14,989 nt of DNA from positions 1-14,989 of the forward strand of contig JACCYX010000282.1 in the NCBI GenBank assembly GCA_013696265.1. The letters are read 5' to 3'. This DNA is from Chloroflexia bacterium. GTDB lineage: Bacteria > Chloroflexota > Chloroflexia > Thermomicrobiales > UBA6265. A program made the translations under genes and the position numbers. Shown here piece after piece: positions 6,366-13,749 of the stretch. Below the pieces are notes generated by a model. The model saw only the letters and a program-made list of their open reading frames with translations. It made no database searches and was not told the origin of the DNA. Every line of letters begins with the position of its first letter. Position 1 is the stretch's first letter.

Positions 6366-6840
6366 CCGGTCGCTCCTGGTGGGCGCTGACCAGCATCGCG
6401 GTCGCGAACTCCTTGCGGCGGAAGAAGGCGCGGACTTCCTTCCAGAGTTCCGGTTCGTTGCGGCCGAGGTCCAGCAAGCGGTCGGAGAAAACCACGTCGC
6501 CCCGCGCCCTTAACTCGGTCATGAACTCAGTCGACATCAACTCCGCGAGGTAGACCGGTCCGATGTCGCTGAACTTCTCCCGGTAGTAGGCGATCAGCCG
6601 CCCGATAGCCTCGGCGTCGAGCGGCGAACCATCGTCGGCGCCGAAGGCTGTACGCCAATCGACCGCGATCAGGAACTCGTCGAGCAAGGTGACCTTCTCG
6701 CCGTTGCGGATGCGTTCGAGCAGGGCGTCGATCCGGGCCCGGTCGACCGGCAACTCGTGCGGCGTTTCAGGAAGCGACTCGGCTTGCGCCGGCGCCTCAT
6801 CTTGCGTCTTCCTGCTAAATGTCGGGTCGCCGGTCACCAT
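6358..6840 (-). CDS. Hypothetical protein, soluble, helical
   Basis: I do not recognise this 160-aa protein. It has no membrane segment, signal peptide or cysteine. The first 30 or so residues are polar and probably disordered (rich in E, P, A, Q). The rest is predicted helical and charged, with aromatic landmarks DWRTAFG, YYREKFSDIG, ELWKEV and FFRRKEF that suggest a compact alpha-helical domain. AGGAGG (complement of 6844-6849) lies only three bases before the ATG at 6838-6840. The in-frame GTG at 6835-6837, codon 2, is six bases away and may be the true start. It is convergent to coxM and divergent from the penicillin-binding protein gene, so context gives no functional clue. Its stop codon falls in a palindromic repeat. 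That it is a real gene is supported by good codon character and the ribosome-binding site. Confidence 0.7.
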   Translation of the reverse strand: MVTGDPTFSRKTQDEAPAQAESLPETPHELPVDRARIDALLERIRNGEKVTLLDEFLIAVDWRTAFGADDGSPLDAEAIGRLIAYYREKFSDIGPVYLAELMSTEFMTELRARGDVVFSDRLLDLGRNEPELWKEVRAFFRRKEFATAMLVSAHQERPES

Positions 6841-6843
6841 GTC

Positions 6844-6849
6844 CCTCCT
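6844..6849 (-). promoter_or_regulatory. Ribosome-binding site of the hypothetical gene (start ambiguous)
   Basis: On the minus strand AGGAGG is followed by GAC, ATG and GTG. The site is ideal in sequence but too close to ATG (three bases) and better spaced for GTG (six bases). This suggests initiation at GTG 6837-6835. Confidence 0.5.
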
Positions 6850-7039
6850 GGGTTGCGCGCCATTGCCGGGTTACCTGGAGACGTGGCCGATCGGATCGTC
6901 GATCAACGTACCAGGCACCGGTCACTCCACGCCAGACCCTACCACGAACGCGGCTGTGGTCAGGATTTTGTTAGGATTAGGTGAGCGCGGCCGTCGGTCG
7001 ATCCCATCGCTTGGGAAACCAACCTCGCCGTTCCCGCGT

Positions 7040-7084
7040 AGGAGAGATGTACCTCGCCCCCAATCGGGCGAGGCGTTGTCTCCT
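7040..7084. repeat. 45-bp two-part palindrome upstream of the penicillin-binding protein gene
   Basis: The outer stem AGGAGA (7040-7045)/TCTCCT (7079-7084) and the perfect inner 8-bp stem CCTCGCCC (7052-7059)/GGGCGAGG (7066-7073) are separated by a small internal loop. The apical loop is six bases. It begins right after GCGT, giving CGTAGGAG as in the right arm of the 4020-4241 element, so it may be a short relative of that repeat. It lies in the 317-bp divergent spacer 6841-7157, in which I see no gene. It is 73 bases before the start codon, so it may also be part of the 5' leader of the gene. Confidence 0.5.
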
Positions 7085-7157
7085 GAACCTCGCGATCCAT
7101 CGTGCGCAGCGTCCAGCCTGACCTTGCCCACCGGCACGAAAGGGAGTCCCCCACGGC

Positions 7158-9719
7158 ATGACCCACGGCCGCATCTCACGCGCCAGCCAACGCTATCCCG
7201 ACGCCAAGCGCCGGGCCGCCCGCTACGGCAACACCCGCTATGGCCGGCGGGCCAAATCGCTGCCGCCACATCTCCTGCCGGGCGTCACCAGCCGCGACCA
7301 GAGCAAGAAATCGAAGTTCCTCGGCGGCCCGATTGCCATCTTCAGCATGCTGGGTGTGGTGGCATTGGTCGTTGGCATCGTCTTCCTGGTGATCACGGTC
7401 ATCAGCTCCGCGCTCGGCGTCGCCGGCACGATGGCGGCCTATGAGGAGGTCAACAAGGATCTGCCGAACGCCGCCGAGGTGGCGGTCGATACCTTCCAGA
7501 CCACGCGCATTTACGACCGCAACGGGGTTTTGCTCCAGGAAGTCGATAACCCGAACTACGGCTGGCGCAACTTCGTCCCGATCGACCAGGTGGCGGACGA
7601 CTTCATCAACGCCACCGTCTCCGCCGAGGATTCGACGTTCTGGACCAACGAAGGCATCGAACCGTACGCGATCGTGCGCGGGGCGTTCATCAACGTCTCG
7701 GGTTCGGGGAGTTCGGGCGGTTCCACCATTACCCAGCAACTGGTGCGGGCGGTCTATCCCGAGCAGATCAGCGGTATGGACATTAGCTACACGCGCAAGG
7801 CACGGGAGGCGCTGGCCGCCGTCGCCCTGGCGCAGCAGTATTCCAAATCCGACATCTTGACGATGTATGTCAACCAGATCTACTACGGGAAACGCGCCTA
7901 CGGGATCGAGGCCGCCGCCAACACCTATTTCGACAAGCATGCCAGCGACCTGTCGCTCGCCGAATCCTCTTACCTGGCCGGGTTGCCGCAATCGCCCACG
8001 TACTATGCGGAACTCTTCGACCAGGCCAAGATTCGCCAGCAATACGTGCTCGACCAGATGGTGACGTACCGTTACATCACTCGCGCCGAAGCGGACGCGG
8101 CGTTCGCGGAACCGCTCAACATCGGCGATGATGCGCGAAGCGGTGCCGTGTCGGGCGCCCCGCACTTCACACAGTATGTGCGCGAGTACATCGTCGAGAA
8201 CTACGGGGAGGAAGCCCTCTACGGCGGCCTGGAGATCACCACCAGCATTGACCTCGACCTCCAGAACCGGGCGGAACAACTGCTCGCCAGCGGCGTAGCC
8301 GAGATGGAGATTTACGAGCGCAATAATGGCGCAATGGTCATCATGGTGCCCTGGAGCGGCGAGGTACTGGCGATGGTCGGCTCGGCCGACTTCAACAATG
8401 CCTTGATCAACGGCGAAGTGAACTACGCGACCAGCCTGATCCAACCCGGATCGTCGATGAAACCGATCGTCTACGCCGCCGCGTTCGAGAACGGGCTCAA
8501 CCCCGGCTCCGTACTGTTGGACGTGCCAACCGAATGGGAGAATCCCGGCGAGGCGCCCTACGAGCCGCAAAACTACACGAACCGGTTCTACGGCGCCGTT
8601 TCCGTCCGGGACTCACTCGCCAACTCGCTCAACATCCCGGCCGTGAAGGCGACCGAGTTCGTGGGTGTGCAGACGGTGATGGACACGGCGCGCGACATGG
8701 GCATGATCGACAGCCTCGAACAAGAGGCCAGTTACTACGGCCTCTCGATCGGCCTCGGCGCGGCCGAGGTGGAACTGCTCGAACACACCAAAGCCTACGC
8801 CACGCTCGCCAACAACGGCGCCAATGTCCCGCCCCACCCGATCATCGAGATCCGGGACAGCCAGGGCAACGTGCTCTACTCACTGGACGACGAGCAAATC
8901 GCCGAAGACTCCACCCAGGCCATTCCGTCCGGCAACGCCTACCAGGTAACCTCGGTCCTCTCCGACAACGAAGCGCGGCAAATGATCTTCGGGCCTGGCA
9001 ACTTGTTCGAGCAGACCCAGCAGCAGCTTGGACGGCCCACCGCCGCCAAGTCTGGCACCACTGACGACTGGAAAGACCTCTGGACGATGGGCTACACCAC
9101 CGATGTCGCGATTGGGGTCTGGGTCGGGGTCAGCGGGGGCGCGGACACCACCAACCTCTCCGAGCTCGACGGTAGCCAGGCGGCCGGGCCGATCTGGCAG
9201 CGCATGATGGTCGAGATCCACGACGATCCGGCCTTCGCGTCCCTGCTCAACGGGCCCGATGGCAACCCGCTGCCCGAACAGTTCGCCGTCCCGGGGGATG
9301 CCTTCCAGGGTGAGATCTGCGCGGTCACGGGCCACCAGCCTGGCCGCGGCAACACGACCGAAGAATGGCTCGTGCGCGGTCAGGAACCGGATCAGGCGTG
9401 CGGTGAACTGAGCGAATGGGAGCGCGAGCAGCTTGATGACGCCATCGCCGCGACCCGCGAGCGCGGTGTCAGTTGGAACAACAACGCCATCAACAGCATC
9501 GCCCAATACGCCTCGGCGGCGGGCGTCGGCGGAATCCGGGTGCAGGAGTCCGATCGCCGGCAATCGGACACGGATTCGGACAATGGCGAGAACGTGCCGA
9601 TCGAGGACGCAAGCGACGAGCCAGGCGAGTCATCCGGCTCGGACGAGACGGGGCAGGACCCGCCGCCTGACGATACACAAGATGAATCGTCCGATCCGGT
9701 GATCGAGCCGGCGGATTGA
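7158..9719 (+). CDS. Class A penicillin-binding protein, bifunctional glycosyltransferase/transpeptidase (PBP1A family)
   Basis: The 853-aa enzyme polymerises lipid II and cross-links stem peptides outside the membrane. A basic cytoplasmic tail of about 55 residues precedes a membrane anchor at about 58-88. The GT51 domain follows, with the catalytic Glu157-Asp158 (AEDSTFWTNEG), GGSTITQQLVR, and a KAREALAAVALAQQYSKSDI block followed by LTMYVNQIYYG. Position 164 is Asn where many family members have His. The transpeptidase domain has S432-S-M-K435 (SxxK), S490-L-N492 (SxN) and K631-S-G-T634 (KSGT). After it come a small module with Cys721 and Cys748, possibly a disulfide, and an Asp/Ser/Glu-rich tail from about residue 796 that is probably disordered. 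AGGGAG (7141-7146) lies upstream. It is convergent with the Lrp gene, 21 bp between stops. The cell-wall genes on the right support the role. Confidence 0.95.
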   Translation: MTHGRISRASQRYPDAKRRAARYGNTRYGRRAKSLPPHLLPGVTSRDQSKKSKFLGGPIAIFSMLGVVALVVGIVFLVITVISSALGVAGTMAAYEEVNKDLPNAAEVAVDTFQTTRIYDRNGVLLQEVDNPNYGWRNFVPIDQVADDFINATVSAEDSTFWTNEGIEPYAIVRGAFINVSGSGSSGGSTITQQLVRAVYPEQISGMDISYTRKAREALAAVALAQQYSKSDILTMYVNQIYYGKRAYGIEAAANTYFDKHASDLSLAESSYLAGLPQSPTYYAELFDQAKIRQQYVLDQMVTYRYITRAEADAAFAEPLNIGDDARSGAVSGAPHFTQYVREYIVENYGEEALYGGLEITTSIDLDLQNRAEQLLASGVAEMEIYERNNGAMVIMVPWSGEVLAMVGSADFNNALINGEVNYATSLIQPGSSMKPIVYAAAFENGLNPGSVLLDVPTEWENPGEAPYEPQNYTNRFYGAVSVRDSLANSLNIPAVKATEFVGVQTVMDTARDMGMIDSLEQEASYYGLSIGLGAAEVELLEHTKAYATLANNGANVPPHPIIEIRDSQGNVLYSLDDEQIAEDSTQAIPSGNAYQVTSVLSDNEARQMIFGPGNLFEQTQQQLGRPTAAKSGTTDDWKDLWTMGYTTDVAIGVWVGVSGGADTTNLSELDGSQAAGPIWQRMMVEIHDDPAFASLLNGPDGNPLPEQFAVPGDAFQGEICAVTGHQPGRGNTTEEWLVRGQEPDQACGELSEWEREQLDDAIAATRERGVSWNNNAINSIAQYASAAGVGGIRVQESDRRQSDTDSDNGENVPIEDASDEPGESSGSDETGQDPPPDDTQDESSDPVIEPAD

Positions 9720-9740
9720 TTCGGATCATGGTGTTGAGGC

Positions 9741-10364
9741 TTACGTTTCGAGCGGCTCTTCTGGCTGACTCTGCCGGCGCGTACGCTTGCGGGACGCCGG
9801 CTCCGGCTTGATGTCGTCTGATCGCATGGTCGCTGAGCGCCGCCGTCGCCGGGTGAGGCGTGTCCGCTGGCTCACCGATCCCTCGGGCGGCACGACCGGG
9901 GCACCGTCGATCGGGGTCGAGAGCACGATGCTGGTCGAACACTTCGCCCCCGCATCGCCCAGTTCGTCGACCAGCGCCTCCAGCTCTTCCGTGGACGTGA
10001 CATGGACCTTCACCAGGTACGAATGGTCGCCGGTGACGCGATAGCAGGCTTCGACGGCGGGTTCCGCACGCAACCGGTTGAGGAAGATGTCGTGGTGCCG
10101 TCGTTCCAGGTCGACCGAGATCAATGCCGTCATCGGACGACCGATCGCCGCGGGATCGACCACGGCCCGGTAGCCCGCCAGCACGCCCCGCTCTTCGAGC
10201 CGGCGCACCCGTTCGATCATGGCCGGGCTGGACAAGCCGACCCGCTCGGCCAGCGACTTCATGGTCAACCGGCCATTGTGCTGAAGTTCAGAAAGTATGC
10301 GTTCGTCCAGCGTATCGATCGTCGACACAGACGTTTTCTCGTCGGTTTTCATTATCACCTGCAT
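9741..10364 (-). CDS. Lrp/AsnC-family transcriptional regulator with a basic C-terminal extension
   Basis: This 207-aa DNA-binding regulator probably responds to an amino acid or related small molecule. The N-terminal winged helix-turn-helix spans about residues 17-75 (LDERILSELQHNGRLTMKSL, then AERVGLSSPAMIERVRRLEE and RGVLAGY). The ligand-binding RAM domain follows at about 79-155 and contains VTGDHSYLVKVHV, the typical 'G-D-x-D/S-Y' strand. Normal family members end near 150-165 aa; this one continues about 40 residues with a strongly basic tail (RTRLTRRRRRS, then SRKRTRRQS), roughly 15 Arg/Lys in 41. Two starts are possible: ATG at 10362-10364, or ATG at 10350-10352, preceded closely by AGGTGA. 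It converges on the penicillin-binding protein gene. Its targets are not evident; autoregulation is usual in the family. Confidence 0.88.
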   Translation of the reverse strand: MQVIMKTDEKTSVSTIDTLDERILSELQHNGRLTMKSLAERVGLSSPAMIERVRRLEERGVLAGYRAVVDPAAIGRPMTALISVDLERRHHDIFLNRLRAEPAVEACYRVTGDHSYLVKVHVTSTEELEALVDELGDAGAKCSTSIVLSTPIDGAPVVPPEGSVSQRTRLTRRRRRSATMRSDDIKPEPASRKRTRRQSQPEEPLET

Positions 10365-10436
10365 GGGAATCAGCGTTCCGCTTTCGCGAAGGGGTATCGT
10401 GGCGAATCACACCGCCGCGACACGCATTGAACGCTC

Positions 10437-10465
10437 AGTCTACTTGTCTGGAAATACGATCGCAA
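10437..10465 (-). promoter_or_regulatory. Possible promoter of the Lrp-family gene
   Basis: On the minus strand TTGCGA (complement of 10460-10465) and TAGACT (complement of 10437-10442) are 17 bases apart, each matching 4/6 of the sigma70 consensus. The predicted start lies about 65 bases before the ATG at 10364. The surrounding 10440-10510 is clearly AT-richer than the rest of the window, as expected for a promoter or Lrp binding region. Confidence 0.3.
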
Positions 10466-10621
10466 GCCGGACGCACGAAATATTGTAATCCAAATGCGAG
10501 ATAAGACGTTACTGTGACGGCGGAAATGGTGCCTGGTTGGCCCCACATCCAGCGAGACGCATGCACACTCCATCGTGGTTGACCGTCCCCGCCCAGACGA
10601 CAGCAATTCGTACGGGCGGAC

Positions 10622-10642
10622 CTGATTCGCGGGGCGAATCAG
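10622..10642 (-). terminator. Stem-loop downstream of gatD, candidate terminator
   Basis: CTGATTCGC (10622-10630) and GCGAATCAG (10634-10642) form a perfect 9-bp stem with a 3-base loop, 30 bases after the gatD stop in the direction of transcription. No U-rich tract follows on the minus strand, so termination would need a factor or the hairpin may only stabilise the mRNA end. A further 6-bp stem (10658-10663/10675-10680) spans the gatD stop codon. Confidence 0.45.
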
Positions 10643-10671
10643 ATGGTTTGGGCGATTACCCGCAATTCGTC

Positions 10672-11406
10672 CTAGCGGGTGGCGACCGCCCGCGCCACGG
10701 CGCTGGCGTGGGCCGCCTCTTCGATGCCGTTTGGGAGCGGCGGGAGATCGTCGGCGCCGTACCGGCGACGCAGGCCCGCCGCCAACAACCAGTCGGCCAA
10801 TACCGGGTTCTTGGGAAGCAGCGATCCGTGCAGGTAGGACCCGATCGCGTGCTTGTACACCACCCCCTCGGTGCCGTCCTTGCCATTGTTACCGCGGCCC
10901 ACCCGGACCTTGCCCAGCGGGGTCGCGGCGTCGCCGAGGAAGGTGAGCCCGCTGTGGTTCTCGAAGCCCACCAGGGCGCCCCACCGCGAGTCGACCACCA
11001 CGTTGCCGATGAATCGCTCCGATCCCGCCTCGGAGTCGACATCGAAGAGGCCGATGCCAGGCAAGGGATCGGCGTTGTGCGGACGGTACTCGTGACCGAG
11101 CAACTGATACCCGCCGCAGACCGAAAGCAGGGCGGCGCCCCCTTCGACGGCCTCCCGGATCGCCTCGCCTTTGGCCCCGGCCAGGTCCTTCGAGACGGCG
11201 ATCTGCGCCTGGTCCTGGCCGCCGCCGAAGAAGAAGATGTCGGCCGCGGCCGGGATCGGCTGGCCGAGTCCGACTTCCCGGACATCCGGCGCGATGCCGC
11301 GCCACCGGGCGCGTTGCGCCAGGGCGAGCACGTTGCCGCGGTCACCGTAGATGTTCATCTTCGTGCCGTAGAGCCAGGCGATCGTGAGCGTTCGATCGGT
11401 CGTCAT
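10672..11406 (-). CDS. gatD: Lipid II isoglutaminyl synthase, glutamine amidotransferase subunit GatD
   Basis: The 244-aa protein is a class I glutaminase of the CobB/CobQ-like type. It releases ammonia from glutamine for MurT, which amidates the alpha-carboxylate of D-glutamate in lipid II. The N-terminus TIAWLYGTKMNIYGDRGNVL is typical of GatD (family 'LYPxxLNxYGDxGNxL'). The nucleophile is Cys97 in LLSVCGGYQLLGH, and the catalytic His193 is in GSYLHGSLLPKNPVLAD. The oxyanion-region glycines FFGGGQDQ (59-66) are present. The start is chosen at ATG 11404-11406 because GGGAGTGA lies four bases upstream; a longer in-frame opening extends into murT but has no family similarity. It begins 11 bp after murT, so the two are co-translated as in Gram-positive bacteria, where MurT and GatD form a complex. 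Confidence 0.93.
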   Translation of the reverse strand: MTTDRTLTIAWLYGTKMNIYGDRGNVLALAQRARWRGIAPDVREVGLGQPIPAAADIFFFGGGQDQAQIAVSKDLAGAKGEAIREAVEGGAALLSVCGGYQLLGHEYRPHNADPLPGIGLFDVDSEAGSERFIGNVVVDSRWGALVGFENHSGLTFLGDAATPLGKVRVGRGNNGKDGTEGVVYKHAIGSYLHGSLLPKNPVLADWLLAAGLRRRYGADDLPPLPNGIEEAAHASAVARAVATR

Positions 11407-11417
11407 CGGGTCACTCC

Positions 11418-12836
11418 CTACTGCTCCCAGAACGATTCGACGGCGCCGCGATCCGTGAGGATTTGCCGGATCTCGAGCATCGCCGTGTACGTTGGCAGGA
11501 TGTACCCCGGCTCTCCCTCGGGGATCGTATCCACGAACCCGTCCAGCCCACGCGCAAGCCCTTCGGGAAGCGCCAGGATGCGCGATTCCGCCACGCCCGC
11601 GTACTTGAGGCGGTTGGCCATATCCGCGCCACGCAAGCCGGTCGTGGCCAGCGTACACCGGCCGCCGGCGAGCAGTTCGAAATCGACATCCCAGAGCCAC
11701 GACACATCGCGGCCATCGGCATAGAGGTCATTGATGGCGATCAAGGTCGGCGCCAGCAGCTCACCGGTGCCGCCGGTGAGCATCCGCAGCACTTCGTTGA
11801 ACCCGACCGGGTTCTTGACCAGGGCCAGGGTGAGTCGCCGGCCCCGGTATGCGACGCGTTCGATCCGACCGAACGCCGAGCGAAAGCGCACGAGCGCCGT
11901 TTGCACGGTCTCCCGCGCAATGCCCATGTGGCGGGTGGCGGCGACGGCGGCCAGCGTGTTGTAGGCGTTGTAGAAGCCCGGCACCCCGATCGCGTACCGA
12001 TCGGACTCAGCGCCGCGGTCGATCGTCAACGCCAGGGATTCCACGCCTTCCAGCTCAATATCGCTCCCGGCCACATCGAGCGCGGGCCGGGCCTCGCCAC
12101 AGGCGGGGCAAAACCAGGCTCCCAGGTGCGAGACGTAGAGCGCCTTGTAGGCAAGATCGGCGCCACACGTGAAGCAGGTGGCGGCATCGGCGGCGTGGGG
12201 CAGGGACTCCAGCGTGTGTTGCTGGCCATTCATGCCAAAGGCGACCCGGCTGGCGCCGATGCCCTGGGTGACCGATGTCAGGCCCGGATCGTCCGCGTTG
12301 AACACCACCGTGGATTCGGGACCAAGCTGGGCCAGCGACGCCCGCCAGGTTCGGGCAATGGTGTCGAGTTCGCCATACCGATCGAGCTGGTCCCGGAAGA
12401 GATTGTTGAGCAGGATCAGGCGGGGCCGCACGAGCCGGACGACCTCGGGAAACGCCGCCTCGTCCGTTTCGATCACGGCGATATCGCCGCCAGGGCGCCC
12501 GGTCAAGGTTGCCTGGGAGGCGAAGGCGCTCACTACGCCGCGCACGAGATTCGATCCGGAGCGGTTGTGCACCACCTCCAGCCCACTGGCCGCGAGAATG
12601 TCGGCGATCATGCGCGAGGTCGTGGTCTTGCCATTGGTGCCGGCCACCACGATCGCGCCGTCCGGCAACCTGGCCGTCAACTTGCCCAGCAGGCCGGGAT
12701 CGATTCGCTCCGCCACCAGCCCCGGCGCCGAGGTACCGCCGCCCCGGCCCAACGTCCGGATCCCGGCCGCGGTGACCTTGGCCGAGGCGACGCTGGCCAT
12801 GAGCCGGATGTTGGAGAGCGCGGCCGTTCTACTCAT
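11418..12836 (-). CDS. murT: Lipid II isoglutaminyl synthase, Mur-ligase-like subunit MurT
   Basis: This 472-aa ATP-dependent ligase amidates D-isoglutamate on lipid II using ammonia from GatD. The Mur ligase P-loop is GTNGKTTT at 66-73. The central domain contains FRDQLDRYGE and NADDP. A four-cysteine zinc ribbon, C221-x2-C224 and C243-x2-C246, is inserted as in Staphylococcus aureus and Streptococcus MurT. The C-terminal DUF1727 domain carries NDLYADGRDVSWLWDVDFE, which includes the Asp thought to complete the GatD catalytic site. The start at ATG 12834-12836 overlaps the end of mreC by 8 bp and gives the normal family N-terminus. An ATG at 12798-12800 is an alternative. No strong ribosome-binding site is seen, so translation probably depends on coupling to mreC. 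The chain is normal in length with all motifs intact. Confidence 0.93.
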   Translation of the reverse strand: MSRTAALSNIRLMASVASAKVTAAGIRTLGRGGGTSAPGLVAERIDPGLLGKLTARLPDGAIVVAGTNGKTTTSRMIADILAASGLEVVHNRSGSNLVRGVVSAFASQATLTGRPGGDIAVIETDEAAFPEVVRLVRPRLILLNNLFRDQLDRYGELDTIARTWRASLAQLGPESTVVFNADDPGLTSVTQGIGASRVAFGMNGQQHTLESLPHAADAATCFTCGADLAYKALYVSHLGAWFCPACGEARPALDVAGSDIELEGVESLALTIDRGAESDRYAIGVPGFYNAYNTLAAVAATRHMGIARETVQTALVRFRSAFGRIERVAYRGRRLTLALVKNPVGFNEVLRMLTGGTGELLAPTLIAINDLYADGRDVSWLWDVDFELLAGGRCTLATTGLRGADMANRLKYAGVAESRILALPEGLARGLDGFVDTIPEGEPGYILPTYTAMLEIRQILTDRGAVESFWEQ

Positions 12837-13647
12837 CAGAGGCTGCCGCCACGTAGACGACCGTGAGGTCGCCGAAATTGGCGATGCCGGGCCGCACCTC
12901 GATCTCCAGGGTCGCGGTCTGCTCGTTGACCTTTGGCTCACCGTAAACCTGCCCGATCCGGATATTGGGTGGTACCTGGCGCGTCTGGGTTTCGGTCGAG
13001 TCCGAGGTCACAACCCACTCACCCTCCTCGGGAGCGTTCTCGGGCTGAACCCGCAGCATCGTCAGGTAGCCGCCTTGCTGCCGCTGCCCCTGAACGATGC
13101 CGGCGCCCCGAGAATCCTCAAGCATCGCGCCGACACGCTGGCTGGCGTCGATGATCAGCATGACCCTCGATGTCTCCGGGCTAACCTCGGTGACCTGCCC
13201 GAGGTAGTAGTGGGGGCTGACGATGGCCATGCCCGCGCGGATCCCGTCGTCCGATCCCTTGTCGATCATGAAGAACATCTGGTTGCCGGAAGGATCCTGC
13301 CCGATGACATTGGCCATCGTCAGGTCGAGACTGGGGTTTTGCTGCTCTACTCCGAGCATCTCCCGCAACTGCTCAAGTTCCGCCCGGTCAGCCTTGTACT
13401 GGCTGTTTTCGGCCCTGAGGGAATCGCGCTCGGCAACCGCCTCCGCAAGCTGGCGTTCGAGGTCGGATTCGCTGCCGGAGTCGTCGACGACCTCGTAGAA
13501 GGCCGCCGACACCGGTGACACGATTTCGTTGAGCCCGCTGCGCACCGGGTCCAGCGCGCTGCGGCGATCGAGCACGATGAGCCCGCCGCAGATCACGGCG
13601 AAGACCAGGACCAAGCCGAGGACCCGGCGCAGCGAAATCGTCGTCAT
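12829..13647 (-). CDS. mreC: Rod shape-determining protein MreC
   Basis: The 272-aa bitopic membrane protein links the MreB cytoskeleton to the peptidoglycan elongation enzymes. It has a short basic N-terminus (MTTISLRR), one membrane helix at about residues 9-26, and a coiled coil at about 60-98 (LERQLAEAVAERDSLRAENS onwards). The periplasmic/extracellular beta-barrel domain follows, with IDKGSDDGIRAGMAIVSPHY and LGQVTEVSPETSRVMLIID, the standard 'I-x-KG-x2-DGI-x2-GM-x-V' signature. Length is usual for the family. GGAGT sits about nine bases before the ATG at 13645-13647. It follows mreB after about 100 bp and overlaps murT by 8 bp. mreD, which typically follows mreC, is missing here and replaced in position by murT. 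Confidence 0.93.
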   Translation of the reverse strand: MTTISLRRVLGLVLVFAVICGGLIVLDRRSALDPVRSGLNEIVSPVSAAFYEVVDDSGSESDLERQLAEAVAERDSLRAENSQYKADRAELEQLREMLGVEQQNPSLDLTMANVIGQDPSGNQMFFMIDKGSDDGIRAGMAIVSPHYYLGQVTEVSPETSRVMLIIDASQRVGAMLEDSRGAGIVQGQRQQGGYLTMLRVQPENAPEEGEWVVTSDSTETQTRQVPPNIRIGQVYGEPKVNEQTATLEIEVRPGIANFGDLTVVYVAAASDE

Positions 13648-13749
13648 CGCCCGTCGACTCCGGCCGCAATATCGGAGATGTACGATGTCATTATCGGCAT
13701 AAAGCGAAATACCCTGGACGAATCAATCGGGAGCGATGGCGGCGCGAAG

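Larger units (their letters stand above)
10365..10671. other. Intergenic spacer between gatD and the Lrp-family gene
   Basis: No gene is seen. It holds the AT-rich probable promoter region of the Lrp gene (10440-10510), a direct repeat GCAATTCGT at 10603-10611 and 10662-10670, and the stem-loop at 10622-10642. Open frames crossing it lack ribosome-binding sites and recognisable domains. Confidence 0.5.

Noticed and set aside
7176..8570. 464-codon minus-strand frame over the penicillin-binding protein gene
   Set aside because: All catalytic motifs are on the plus strand; the antisense frame shows no family features.
10672..11700. Longer gatD reading frame starting inside murT
   Set aside because: The extra N-terminal 98 residues are out-of-frame murT with no GatD similarity; ATG 11406 has its own ribosome-binding site.
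10537..11724. 395-codon plus-strand frame over gatD and the end of murT
   Set aside because: It is antisense to two genes with complete catalytic motifs and has no domain of its own.
11463..12866. 467-codon plus-strand frame over murT
   Set aside because: murT on the minus strand has its P-loop, zinc ribbon and C-terminal motifs intact; the plus frame is a by-product.
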